From positions 29,166 through 93,165 of the forward strand of contig ADNK01001985.1 of NCBI GenBank assembly GCA_000320545.1: a DNA stretch of 64,000 bases, given 5' to 3'. The first letter of the stretch is position 1; each line of letters starts with the position of its first letter. The notes below the pieces were generated by a model. It was not told the DNA's origin and made no database searches. It worked only from the letters and a program-made list of their open reading frames with translations. The DNA is from Bigelowiella natans CCMP2755 (lineage: Eukaryota; Cercozoa; Chlorarachniophyceae). Below are positions 48,384-60,656 of the stretch, in pieces. The position numbers were made by a program, and so were the translations under genes.

Positions 48384-49349
48384 AGGTACTTACGGAGATT
48401 CGCACCCTTTCCACTTGAAATCGGGGAAAGCACTTCTGTGCAACAGCAGCAGCAGCAGCAGCTCCATAATAACGATGATTCACAACTATGTTACCCCTGC
48501 TTGTCGTCAGTGGACCGAGCTGCAAGGGAGGAAAACAAGGCAGAAGAAGAAGAACAACAACAGCAACAACAACAACAACCGCGTCGAAAAGCTCGTGTTT
48601 TATCACGGTACTAAGCAGAAACTTTATTATAGATACTTGTGCAATATTGTGTGAACCCGCGGCGTCTCATGGATCATTTCGTCATAAAACGCAGCTGTGA
48701 GACACTCCTCCAGCTTCGCGTGAATGCCCAATTGGTTACTTCATTTTCATATCTACCATCCCTTGCAGCGTGCTTCGACTGGCATTACTTCTCCTCTCAC
48801 GGCGCACGTGTGCAGCTCTCGGAATGCACAAATGGACAAGCATTATCGATAGGATCCTAGCGGCAACGAAGAAGGCCTCCTCTCCCGGTATCATAACTTT
48901 TGCCGTTTGGATGTGATGTTTAATGACTATAACGCTGCTTTCGATGCCCTCTTATTCTCTTCTTCTCCTTGTTCATCGCAACGACAGCAGATCAGCAACG
49001 AGTGGCAGCAAAGGAGCTCCACAGAGCATTGCTTGATGTTCTCCCAAGAGAAGAGTGCCCGATATGCGCGGCGGCAGTTGTCTTTTCGAATCCTTTTGAG
49101 GAATTTTGCGCAAAAGGCCACAGACTGCAACGTTGCAGGGTATCGTGGAAATTGGGCCCAGTACTTCGTAGACTCCACTGCGAATCTTGTCGCGGCACTA
49201 TCCTACCCTCCTGTGTGCAAAGTAAGGCCTGGGAAGCGCTGCAACATGATATTCCGAAGAGGAGGTTTCTTGATTATAACCAGCACCAGCAGCCGTCGTT
49301 AGCAGAAGTTTGTCCCTTGTGCCGGTGTATGGCTCATCCTCTGATGTGA
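43034..49349 (+). CDS. TFIIIC90/GTF3C4-like subunit, WD40 N-terminus and C-terminal zinc finger
   Basis: The expected role is a subunit of the RNA polymerase III factor TFIIIC, nuclear. Exon 1 encodes a basic, Pro-rich segment with nuclear-localisation clusters (SKRPRVRAK, NNRRKKKRQR). The exon at 43463-43539 reads VQWSDDNCVCFMSNTRLSIV then DVSCLR, the opening blade typical of the TFIIIC delta-type WD40 domain. LLAAVTTDGNAYIYKPR, PEFFIAAATRAGSLALFPVS and LLLTCGNDGRILKWCYRR are later blades, with SSS/GGG-rich insertions between them (45440-46400). Downstream exons are helical. The last exon carries the family zinc finger: EECPICAAAVVFSNPFEEFC, then AKGHRLQRCRVSWKLGP, LHCESCRG and VCPLCRCM. That gives C-x2-C, C-x2-GH-x3-RC, C-x2-C and C-x2-C ligands. 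Together these fit GTF3C4 well. Several middle exons are unresolved, and long Ser runs are odd for the family. Confidence 0.75.
45332..45367 (+). repeat. (CTA)n microsatellite
   Basis: CTA tract in the intron before the large WD40-containing exon of the TFIIIC-like gene. Confidence 0.9.
46867..46902 (+). repeat. (GAT)n microsatellite
   Basis: GAT tract in an intron of the TFIIIC-like gene. Confidence 0.9.
48312..48383 (+). repeat. Compound (TC)n(TG)n microsatellite
   Basis: TC tract, a short GTATGTA spacer, then TG tract running into the CAG acceptor of the next TFIIIC-like exon. Confidence 0.9.
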
Positions 49350-49354
49350 ATAAA
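49349..49354 (+). promoter_or_regulatory. Putative poly(A) signal overlapping the TFIIIC-like stop codon
   Basis: AATAAA begins on the last base of the TGA stop. The 3' UTR would then be very short. This rests on sequence match alone. Confidence 0.3.
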
Positions 49355-49897
49355 ACCATTTTATGTAATTGTGATAATAATATATACTACCCGCCGCGAA
49401 AATGTATTTGTATTGTGCAAAACGGATGTAATGAAGTGATCAAATATGTTCAATGGTCATCATAACGTAGCTAGCTATCTAGCAATGCATGGCAGCGGCT
49501 ATAGCCCTCATGATATGTAGATTTATTTGTTTCTGCAATTTTGTGTTTCATGCATTTATAAGCATCCATTCTTGACGTCGATGCTATGCGGAAGGTCCAT
49601 TTGACACTCATGGAGCCATGTTAGCATGAACCACCTAGCTAGTCGATTTGGTCTTAGTCCCAGCGGAGTTGCGCGCTGCATATAGTCGCATCACATCTGT
49701 GCATGCAGCTTTCATTTTTGCACACACATCTAGATGTATGCTAGCATGCTTGCGCCATCGCTTGTTGTGCATTCTGTGAGTGTTCGTTCCCCGCCACTGC
49801 GATGAAATGCACCGCCCAGCAAATTTATTAGAAGCTGCTTCTCAACATACCGCATATAATGCATGCACAACAGCATTCTACCATAATCGTCCCGTCA
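49350..49897. repeat. Convergent intergenic space with CTAG/GCATGC-rich block
   Basis: No exon is visible. Segment 49423-49464 matches 1619-1662 (CGGATGTAATGAA then TTCAATGGTCATC). The rest to about 49850 has the CTAGCTAG, TGCATGC and GCTAGCATGC texture. Confidence 0.6.
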
Positions 49898-51994
49898 TCA
49901 CTTTTTTGAATTGTTCTCTTGGCTAGGTTTGATTGGCTGTGCTGCTCCAGTCTTGCCTGCAATGGTAGCAATTGATTTTCGATGGGGCTGCATCCTCCTC
50001 GCCTCTTGCGTATCATCTGTAATAATAACGGACAAAACGGGTGACAATCGATCAGCCTGCCGACCAGATGGTTCGTGAGCAATGTATATGATGATGCTGC
50101 GTGATATCCGGGGAAAAATAGCTGATAATATTGCTCCCCCCATCCCCCCCCCTTGTGCACTTACATGTTCTTGATCTCTCCCGTACAGCAGGAAGGGACT
50201 TTCCATCTTCGCTGAGTGAGTCTTTTCCTTGTAGGGGCAGGACATACGACCACGGGCATGATCAAAATCAGGTTGAGCACAAACGGAGGCATGAACTGCC
50301 CACACAGAGAAATTAAAGGACGCGGAAAGCAGAAGACAAAGATTGCACCGAAGAAGGAGCATTACTAGTACCATACCTCCCGGAAGATGGATGGAGGAGC
50401 GCGAAGGCATTTCTCGAGAACCAAGTGATTGCGTGCGCCTGAATCAGAATGGATTTGATGTATTATTCTTCGATATTATTACTCACCAGTCAGTGAGTAC
50501 ACATGCGCGCCATCCTTGCACCTTCTGAGTTGTGTGACGTCCACACGCAGCGATGTTTCGACTTTCTCCAGTTTTCGCACGCGAGCCCTTTTCCAACACA
50601 GAGCAGCGATGATCGGTTTAATGACGAATAAGCACACCCGGTCAGCATGCATGGTCAGGGAAGAAGAAAGCAGATGAAAATTACGTGCAATATTTCATTC
50701 GTAACATTTAATTATGAGCATCAAAACGTGGTTGTTGTGCCGACTTGAGCTTATCGTTTTGGATCTCTATCTTCTGCCGTGCAAGGCTAGCCTGCAAGGG
50801 AGGGGAGAAGTAGCAACATAACCATTTTAAAATGAAGTTCAGGTAAGAGGAGAACAATCGAACATTGGGGATGAAATGGTTTGTGCATCTGGCGTATCAC
50901 CGAATCACCAATCAGTTGGAAAGTTGAAGGATAACAAGAGGTAGGATGTCGTTCAGGTTTGGCTGCACGCTACTACAAGAAACTTTACTTTATGCAACGC
51001 TTCTTGCAAATGCATCTCCTTCGAATGCCTTCTTGCCGGTTTTTTCTGGTCAGACCCAAACAAATATTTAATATGTATACACACACACACACACACACAT
51101 ACACACGCAGTGGCAATATTGAATGTTAGTTTTTTAGGCTGTGTGTGCGATATTATTGCGCGCACCTTCTGTGCGTTCAGCTTTCCCGTAAGCTTAGCTA
51201 CTTTCGTGAGCAGGATCTTCACAATTCAAACACAAAAGTCGGTGTACACTCAAGACGAAGAACAACTGTCATATCTCAATCTCAATTCACCACTGCTACT
51301 TCCAGATATTGCTGCTGCTATTATCATGTTAATCGTCAGTCACCTCTGCATGCTTTTTAGCACTGACGCATTCCTGGAAAAAATGATGATGCGTAGTAGG
51401 AAAAGGTGATGATGATGACAATGACAACTGCTACCGCGATCGATCACAACCTCAAGAATAATAAGTTTCAGGCTTATTATCTCAAATACTATGGCGTGAT
51501 GTCGTGTGTCCACCCCCCTCCCTCACCTTGCGCGCAGCTTTGGCTTCAGCTTCCAGAGCTGCATACTTTTTCTCCATATCTTCCAGCTAGGATAGAATCA
51601 GGGTACACAACAACAACAGGATGATGATAAGTCGCGGTCTTGTTGGCAGCAGCAGTGCTAAATAATAATGGTTTTGCTACTGAAAAGGCTGATCAGACTT
51701 TGAAGGTCTGTGGCGGAGCTCACGAAGCTCACGAGGATTTACAGATCTTCTGCCTTCATTCTCTCTCTCTCTCTCTCTCTTTCTCTCCCTGTCTCTCACA
51801 CACGCACACACACACATTTCTCTACTTTCTCTCGCCGTCTTCTTCTCATTTGACACTGGCTCGGTTAGGCACGATCTCCCACCATTCATCATTACCTTTT
51901 TGGTTGCACCGGCTTCTTCCCGGAGTTTTGCGCATTTTGCAGAGAGCTTGGCGTTCTTTCGGCAAAAGAAAAAATCGATTCCATCACGCCCAAG

Positions 51995-52026
<32 letters not shown>

Positions 52027-52728
52027 CTTCAAGCCCACCCCCCCCCCCCCCCCCCCCCTCTCTCTCTCGTTATAGGTCTTTCTCTGCGCACAGACCCACA
52101 CCTTGCAGTACAAGAGATAAAGATCTACTCAATAGTAACCGTCTGTAGATTCAGGAGGGGGCTGCTACTACTACAACTACTACTACTACTACCTTCGATT
52201 CAAATGCCAGGATTGCATCCTTGTTCTGCTTTGCTTCATCGTTGAATTGCTTTTTCATTTCTTCCATCTTGAGCACAGCTTTTGCCTCCTAAATCGGTGG
52301 CAAATGCGAGTCAATACTCAGCTAACTTACGCATACTATTGCCAAATTAGCAAATTATAGAGGATTGCTCCTTGGATAATGGCCTTGTTTCCTATAGCAT
52401 ATTCTTGCTGCGACCCAACACCCCACCCCACCCCACCCCACCCCATTTGCATTCTATCTCTAAAACCTCCGCCCCCACTCCTCATTCTGATAACAGCACA
52501 GACAGACTGTGGAAATATGAGAATCAATATTCTTTGCCGTGTAGACTGACGTTATCCTGTGTTTCATGCTGTAGGCGACGATATTTGTCCTCCATTGCCT
52601 CCTTTTCAGCCGAGAAGCGAGCCTCCAACGCACGTAACGCCTCCTGCACGTCATCGCTTTCCTACACATGAGTCGATCAAATCTTGTTGTATTTCGAGAA
52701 TGTGCTGGTGCTGCTGTGAGTTGGGGAG

Positions 52729-52776
<48 letters not shown>

Positions 52777-53681
52777 TACCTTTTGCTTGCTTGCATTTGA
52801 GGCGGCACGTAGTTTTCTCTCTTCTTCCAGCTGAGCAAGATCGTTCACATATAATTGATAACACACCGAATTGACCCACACCGCCAACACTATTACAACT
52901 ACATTCACAAGGAAAAATAAAAAAACCAGTACCTTTTTTGTAAGGCTCTCAAGCTTCTGGTCCATCTGTACACGCTCAGCAGCGGCGTCGCTCTTTAACT
53001 TGTCCGCCTCTCCCTGCGCCCTTTTGATCTGCGGAATAGACCAGAGCAGTAAACGGCAAAATAATGATAGTGGTAATAATACTAATAATAATGCTAATAA
53101 TAATGCTAATAATAACAATAACAATAACAATAGCCCCTTGAAAGGGGCGATACACATTGCAAACAACAGAAGGGTAGCCAGTAGTGGCAAACTATCTTTC
53201 TACTCGCAACCAAAAGGTTTGGATGTCTATCATCAACATGAAGCACTGTCCTTCATACCCGCTCTTCCAGATCGGCACACCGTTGGTGACACTTTGCCAT
53301 TACATCATTCAGCTTTGTCTTAAGGGCTAGCCGCTTACCCTCTTCCTCTCGCAGCTGCTGCTCGTGATGGCAACACACGCATTCACACACACACACACAA
53401 ACACACATATCCTTATCGCATATTTACCCTATAAAGGGACGAATATAAGGAGTTTGTGGATGAAACCATGCAAAGACTATTACTACCTGCTCTCGACTGG
53501 AATTCCATACTTGCTTCTGCCGGATGGCATTATCAGCAGCCTCTTGGAGCTTCGATTCAAGCTCATCTATTGCGCACCATTTCCACGATTAAACGAGGAG
53601 GGAACAGAAGGATAACGAGACAAGATAAAGAAATATAACAAAAGAATTAAGTTTATCTCCACTTTATCATACAGCATATAA

Positions 53682-53720
<39 letters not shown>

Positions 53721-53795
53721 CACAGACCGATTCTAGCTTTCCTTTCAGCGATCTGCAATGCCCACACAATATCAAAATTTTATGCGTTAGTGTGC

Positions 53796-53842
<47 letters not shown>

Positions 53843-55396
53843 CGAACGCGTATGGGTGCAGTTTTTGGTATGATTTTGTTAATCGAAAGCAGCACCGTGT
53901 GTCTTAGCTTCTCAATTGCTTTGTTTAATGCACCCTCTCTCTGCTGTGCCGCCGCTGCTGCCTCGGTCTTTATCAGAAGAATCACAAGTGAGGGAAGGAC
54001 AGAGTAAAACATTCAAAAAGGGATCACAACGGTTGATAACTACAACACTATGTTATAGAATTGTAAGGTGTCTATACCGCTACCTGTTTGCCAGAGAACG
54101 CCTCGATTTTGGCCTGATATTTCTCGCAGATTTGCTTGAGCCGCTCAACCTCCTTTGCGAGTTTTGCATTTTGCCTTTCGGTGTGGTCATATGCGGCCTA
54201 GAGAGTTAGTGTGTAAAGTTGTTGGAAGCTAGTAGAAGCTGTTTTCACAGCGGCCGGTGTTATATCCAGTATGCATATGTGTGAATAACACAACTTCTTT
54301 CGCGTCGGCAACAAACAGCACGAGATGACCGTCCAAATATTACCTTGATATCGATTGCTATTTTCTTCTCTGCCTCTCTAATTTTCATCAGCTTCCTGCG
54401 GTTATTTTCCCCCAAATAGTAATTAGTCCAATCACGGAATGCGTATATCGATGGAAATAAGAAATCTCCTGCGGAGCATCTAACCTTTGAAGTGCTTGCC
54501 GCTGATGCGCCTCCTTCTCGTAGCTTTCAGTCAACTGTCGCATCTATTTCGTGTGTCATCACTATCACCCTCATCGTCATCACCATCATCATCGTTATCA
54601 TCATCATCACCGTTATCACCTGGTCTAGTCGCTGCTCCGTCGCCTCTCTCACCCTCCCCACGCGCTCTTGAATATCGATGAGTCTCACGACAATATCTCG
54701 ATAATTGTCTTTGCCGTTGACATCACCGTTCGCGACCGTATTCATTGCAATGCTACTATTAACTTGCTGGAGGACAAGCCCTTTGCCTCCAATGCTATTT
54801 TCTCCTCCCCCCTCTGCAATTAAAGGAGGCCCCATTTCGTGGGCCGTTGTGTCATTTCCACCACGAGCTCCTCCCACCGCCTCGTCGAGTCGGTGGTGAA
54901 GAACTAAATCCAGCTGCTTCTCTAATCGCATTCGTGCTGCCTCCAATGATGCGATGAGAGGACTACTACTTGTAGCATCTTCCCCAATCGAGGTGGGAGG
55001 GGTGCGCGGCCTCTCCTCATTGCCGCTCTGGTATAATTTCTTGTCGTAGTCGTCGATGTAGTTGTCAGAGTCGCCAACCCCCTCACCATCGTGTTTCGAG
55101 GCCTGGTAATACGCTTGTCTGTTAAGCTGAATAGCCTCCAAGCGCTCCTCGAGCTCCTGCACGCGGTGCTGCATCTCTTGCAATCTGGATGATGATGATT
55201 TATCCGCAGAGTCTTGATCGAATACTGCATGTTTCGCCTGCTCCTCCTGAGATGGGAATGTCGCATCGGGACCGACCTCAAGGGCCTTCGAGCTCTTCTC
55301 GGCATCGAGCGCTTCTTCCAATTGCACAATGCGCTATTTAATTTGTGTTATGTGTTGCCATTGTTTCTTATTTAGTTACTCGGAAGAGCACAGAAG

Positions 55397-55430
<34 letters not shown>

Positions 55431-55635
55431 ATGCATCGTGGTTGTCGTCGTCGTCTTTTGGGTCGTTATCAAACCTCTGTTTCCGCCTTGCTTTCAAGTT
55501 CCAAAAATGCCAAACGGCTCTAGTGTTTAAGCGAACCATTGCGCGACAACTCAGAGGTACTACATCTCACATCGATGTCTTCGCATTTCCACTGGAGGCA
55601 GCGGGAGAAATATGATTGGACAAGACTACTACTAA

Positions 55636-55666
<31 letters not shown>

Positions 55667-56052
55667 CTGCTACTATTTCCAGCGACAGTGCCAATTGTAG
55701 TAGAATCAGCTACCTGTGCCTGCGCCTTTGCATGCTCAGACTCTCGAAGTTTCCCGCATAAATTTCGCACTTTCTAAAAGTGAGGACACAGGAAAGGAAA
55801 GGAATCGGAATCAGCATAGGCGACGTGCGCACACGAGTTCACAGGAGGTAGTTTATCGGTGTTGCTAGCATGACTTCTCCCTCCCTCCCCTTTCCCCCCC
55901 CCCCCCCCCCTCCTCCTCCTTCTAACCTGCTCTGCTTCTTCGGCCTCCTTTGCCAACATGTCAGCTCTAGCCTGAAAACAATATCAAAAGATAACTGTGC
56001 ATTCAAAAGTAGTAGTAGCAGCAGTAGTAGAGACTCTATATCCTAGGTTTCG

Positions 56053-56090
<38 letters not shown>

Positions 56091-57161
56091 TCCCGATATG
56101 ATACGATTGACAGGGCACGTTATTGTGGACTCAAGTCGCAATCAGTGGAGGTTCAAAATTTGGGAGTCTGGATCGCTCCGATTACGGTGTGACACCTCTG
56201 CTTGCAGGCGACTTCGGTCTATATCTTGCAGCTCCGATTCCACCTCATGAAGGCGCTAGTAACAATCAATCAGTAGCAGCGATGGAGATGGATCATAAGT
56301 GCCAATGATGGTGATAATGACATTAAGCTATCAGTGACACTTTTGCAACAACCACTACTACACTATTACTACTATTACTACTACTATTACTGCTACTACA
56401 ACCACAGCTTTCACAAGAACCACACCTGCGTGAGAGCATGTGCTTGCAGGTTTAGAGATCTGGCATGGGCCTGCCACATTTACGTATTACGGCATCAACT
56501 ACAAATAATCCAAAGATTGCCTTATTCGTGGTGACGCTAAACTGCACATAGAAGGCTATCACTATATTGAATGCACAAATCTTTCCCTCTTCTCTCGTCT
56601 CTCAGTTTATCATCCCGTACGTGAGACTCGGATTCTTTCTCCCGGGAGCTGTGCAGATTTCCCTCCAATTCTGTGACTTTCTGGAAAAACATCGGCAAAC
56701 AGCTATTAATGGTAGTAGTATTAGAGTGCGGTGTGGACGGAGGCGATCCTTCGGATACTGACGCAGCAAATGTTCACGTAGTGCGCGCGTATATCATCAA
56801 TCAGCAGAATGGATTTCTCCTCTCACTTCCGCCATCGCTCTCGTTTGAAGTTCCAGCGATTTTGATCGCACCTGCCCAAGCACGTACAATTGTACAAACC
56901 CGAAGAACGAGCTATCAGTGTGTGACTGCTAGCTCAGGCGCTGCATGTGCGATCGAATGAGGGAATTGCACAGCGTAAAGTGACCTGAGCCTGGGCCCTT
57001 GCTCTCTCTAAAACCTGCAGGTTTTGCTCCAATTCCTTAATGCGGTCGCGCTCCTGATTTATTTGACAGAGTGTTTTATTAAGTATCAATGATAACAATA
57101 ACAATAACAATAATAGTGGTAAAAACATCGGGTAGTAGGAGTAACTACAGCAGCAAAAGAG

Positions 57162-57232
<71 letters not shown>

Positions 57233-57643
57233 GTATGTGCGTGTTGCTTACTCTTTGCAGCAAATTCTCATAAATTTGTTTCTCTGACGCCGCAGCCCTT
57301 TGCGAGTGCTTCTCCACCTTATGCAACACCGGAAGTTCAACTTAGACATCTTTTACAGGGTATTCTACCTAAGAAAGCTTTACGATGCAATGCGAGTTCC
57401 CTCTCATTCTTCTTTATCCATAGTTTTCATAAGGCAAGCTCTGCAATCACCTGAGCTTGGTGCATGATCTGCAGCTGGATGGCGGCGGTCTTTCGACGCT
57501 CCTCTTCCACCGTGGCGAGAATCTAGCGTATTGCGAAATGTGTTGGCATTGATTGTTTTGATATCAAAGGCAGCCCACACAGCTGCATGGAACACACATA
57601 CTTGCACGCACGCACACATAAATTTATAAATATTGAATATAAT

Positions 57644-57677
<34 letters not shown>

Positions 57678-58148
57678 TGTTAATTGTGATCTTAATAACT
57701 ACCCGTTCGAGCATGTGTGAAGTAGTCGACGACTTTGTTGTGTATCGATCATTGATTTTATTCCCACCCTCACCGCTCCTCATCCTAATGATAACATAAG
57801 AGATGGAGGCGACCAGGAATCAAGAGAGCTGGGAGATCAGAAACGCTTGTAACTTAAACAACCATTTATCATCTTCTGCGATTTCTTGATTCTCGTCTTC
57901 TTCGTCCAAATTTCGATGGTTTAACATTCCTGTCCGTGGGGGGAAGGCATTGTTACTTTTCAAAGGGAGACGAAGAGATGCTAGGCCCCACCCCCCCCCC
58001 CTCCTCTCTGTGCGTGTGTGTGTATATGTATGTGTGTGTGTGTGTGCTTACTTCGAAGATGGGCCTCCATTGCCTCATGGCCTTGGATTTGCGCCTGTCA
58101 TCAGACCACAGAAAGTGAAAAATTCAAAACACATACGCACACACACAT

Positions 58149-58183
<35 letters not shown>

Positions 58184-59034
58184 TTCGCATATCGTCTCTG
58201 TTTTTCTTGCCTATTAAAGTCATGCATGCGGTTACTGTTCTTCTTCTCAGCCACCATTCCACCTGCAATCGATCGCCAACGTCCGAAAAGTACTTTACAT
58301 TCTCTGATTCTTCCGAGGGAAGGCGGGACTTTTTTGCTTGATTTAGAGCCAGCCTCTGCGAATAATAGCCGTGCTGAACAATGGTAGCATCCCCCAGGTG
58401 TTGCCCTGTTCTCCTCCCCCTCCCCCCCCTCCTTTGTTGAGCTAAAAATGAGGTTGCGGCATCTGCTGTTCGCGGTCGGCGGGAATCGAAACCCAAGTGC
58501 TCCTTCGGATGGCTCGCCTAAATCAATGTTTATGGACAAAGAGGACAGGGAGCATAGTGAGGGGATGATGAGGGGGAGATGGGTGCTTCATCTGATATAT
58601 TTGACTTACATATGTGCGTAAGTTATATGTGCATGCGTGCATTTCCATGGCTAGTTATGGTAGTAAATTACGGGTTGTTCTCGTATTCGATCCAACTCAA
58701 CCAGAAACCTTTTTGACTGCCGAAGACGGTGACAACATGGTTGATGATAAAATGGGGAGAGAAGTGAAAGCAGGCTGGTTACTAAAATGATGATACACTT
58801 CCCTACTTGCATGCGAGAAAACAATGACGTTATCAGAAATCCTTATTACGTTGACTTTCCTCTCGGAAGCTAACTTCCTCAGCCAGCGCTGGTAGTACTG
58901 GTATCTGCAAAGCAACGATTAATAACGATGGTAAGAACAACCGGAGCCGGATATTTGAACTATGGATTAAGTAGTACGCACTTTGGGGGCTCCGTTGTGC
59001 TGAAATTTGTGAAGTGACTTTGGCTCGTCTCCAT
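49898..59034 (-). CDS. Long coiled-coil protein split into about 25-30 short exons
   Basis: The family is not recognised; a centrosomal, basal-body or Golgi scaffold is plausible from composition only. The start exon reads METSQSHFTNFSTTEPPK and splices in phase to YQYYQRWLRKLASERKVN. Exons with heptad character then follow leftwards, for example TVEEERRKTAAIQLQIMHQA (about 57460-57520), QERDRIKELEQNLQVLERAR (about 57000), MLAKEAEEAEQV (55930), the 0.7 kb exon 55327-54640 with RLQEMQHRVQELEERLEAIQ, AKLAKEVERLKQICEKYQAK (54130), EAAAAAQQREGALNKAIEKL (53920), QGEADKLKSDAAAERVQMDQ (52970), LEARFSAEKEAMEDKYRRLQ (52590), KMEEMKKQFNDEAKQNKDAI (52230) and SLARQKIEIQNDKLKSAQQP (50740). The last exon ends QPIKPSQENNSKK. 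Almost every intron carries a microsatellite. Exact exon limits are approximate. Confidence 0.72.
52735..52776 (+). repeat. (TA)n microsatellite
   Basis: About 21 TA units between two coiled-coil exons. Confidence 0.9.
53685..53720 (+). repeat. (TA)n microsatellite
   Basis: TA tract in a coiled-coil-gene intron. A long (TG)n tract is nearby at 53799-53835. Confidence 0.9.
57167..57233 (+). repeat. Compound (TC)n(TG)n microsatellite
   Basis: TC tract then TG tract in a coiled-coil-gene intron. Here it is antisense to the gene, unlike the copies in the Rieske and TFIIIC-like genes. Confidence 0.9.
58153..58181 (+). repeat. (TA)n microsatellite
   Basis: TA tract in a 5'-proximal intron of the coiled-coil gene. 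Confidence 0.9.
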
Positions 59035-59882
59035 ACTCTGAGTTGCAGTTCTTAGAACGTAAAAAGAGGGTGGCGCAGTAAAACCAGAAACTTAGTCCTC
59101 TTCAATCATACTTGAAGTTTTCTACTCTTCTCATATGGCTGCACATGCTACATGCAACAGGGGGAGTTCTAAGTGTCTCAGTCATTCAAATCACAACCGT
59201 GATCTTCTGCCATCCGCCATCACTGCTGCTGGCTTATTCGCTGATACCCTTTGGACGAATCATTCCTTACGTTAGCAAATCATGAAGGCGGTCTGGTTTG
59301 AATCGTCCCTCCTCCTCCTCTTCTTCGAAGCACTAGCGCTGGGAAGTAGCAAGCTACTTGCTTACTGATCCGAATCTGGAACTGGAAGCGGGAAGGGGGG
59401 AAGATCTACTAGATCGGGATCTACTAGATCTACTACATGTGCTACTAGATCTACTACTGCTGCTACTGTCTCGACTTAGGCAAAATCACCATAATGAAGA
59501 TTAACTTTCTCACCAGCCGGAAACATCTTGGAAAATCTGTCTGATTTGGGTTCCGAACCTGCAAGCTTTTAGGTTCCGAAACACATAGTTCGGACCAGTG
59601 TTTCTCCTCCTCGAACAGGTTCAAGAGCTTGCGCGCGCAGACGTCTCCCCCATTTAATCCTTTTGCGTTAACCGGAAACACCAGTTGCTGCCGCTTATTG
59701 TTCACGCATTTTGCAGCGTCGTCATACACTTATTTCTGGTCGATTTAAGCCACTGAGGGATTGCGCCATTGCGCGCGTCGCCGCAGTGAGAATTAAGTAT
59801 GATTTTCCGCGCATGAGACATTGCAGGCCTGTTTCCCCCCTTTTCTTAAGGTTTTCAACATTCCTATTTTTGCAGGATTGCC
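59035..59882. promoter_or_regulatory. Divergent promoter region between coiled-coil gene and CTNNBL1
   Basis: About 850 bp lies between start codons facing away from each other. It contains an imperfect repeat of ATCTACTAGATC words at 59403-59455. A CTNNBL1 leader exon is possible because TTTTTGCAG precedes the ATG at 59883. There is none of the mixed CTAG/GCATGC texture of the convergent spaces. Confidence 0.4.
59403..59461. repeat. Tandem ATCTACTAGATC-type palindromic repeat
   Basis: Four imperfect copies of a (GAT)CTACTAGATC unit lie side by side in a promoter space. The unit is itself nearly palindromic. Confidence 0.6.
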
Positions 59883-60576
59883 ATGAATGTCGATCGTATT
59901 TTAAGCGAAGTGAAGCGGAGTGACAAAGTTCTTTCAGGTTAATGCTGCCGCTGACGGCACGTTTAAGTGATTTATCGCTAAATCGGCAAATTTTCCATTC
60001 TATGGGAGAGATTTGGAGCCTTATTAATTATTAGACAGTGAATTTCACGTTTTTAGAGGCATAGTCGTACTTCTAATGATAACAATAATAACACAACCAA
60101 CAACACTAAAAAAGTGATGACAATCCTCATAGGCAAGGCGGAGGCCTCGAAGAGGAAGAGAGACCAGGTAGAAAATTGCCAACTAATGCGGCTGCATATT
60201 CATGCATTTTGTCTATGCTACCTTTTGTTTGTGGTATGGCGTTTGAAATCACTGATAGAGTTAGACTTCTTTCAATTGTATATTCAATAAAATGTCCCAT
60301 CCTAGCGGCAACAATTGAGTGAAATATCCGTTCTAATCATTTTACGCCTCCTTAGCTCGATGATGATGACGACGACGATAAGCCAACTCTTGACGGCAAA
60401 GGGGGGGGCAAGGATGAGCGACAGGCTAAAATGCAGAAGATTTTAGAAGAAGCTGAGGAGGTATTATTATACAATACATGAGGGGTAAACGATGAGGAGG
60501 ACGGCGAGTGATTTACAGCTTACTTCTTCTACCTTTTCATCTTAAATTTATGTTTCTCATCTCCCCCGTGTCTTCC

Positions 60577-60656
<80 letters not shown>

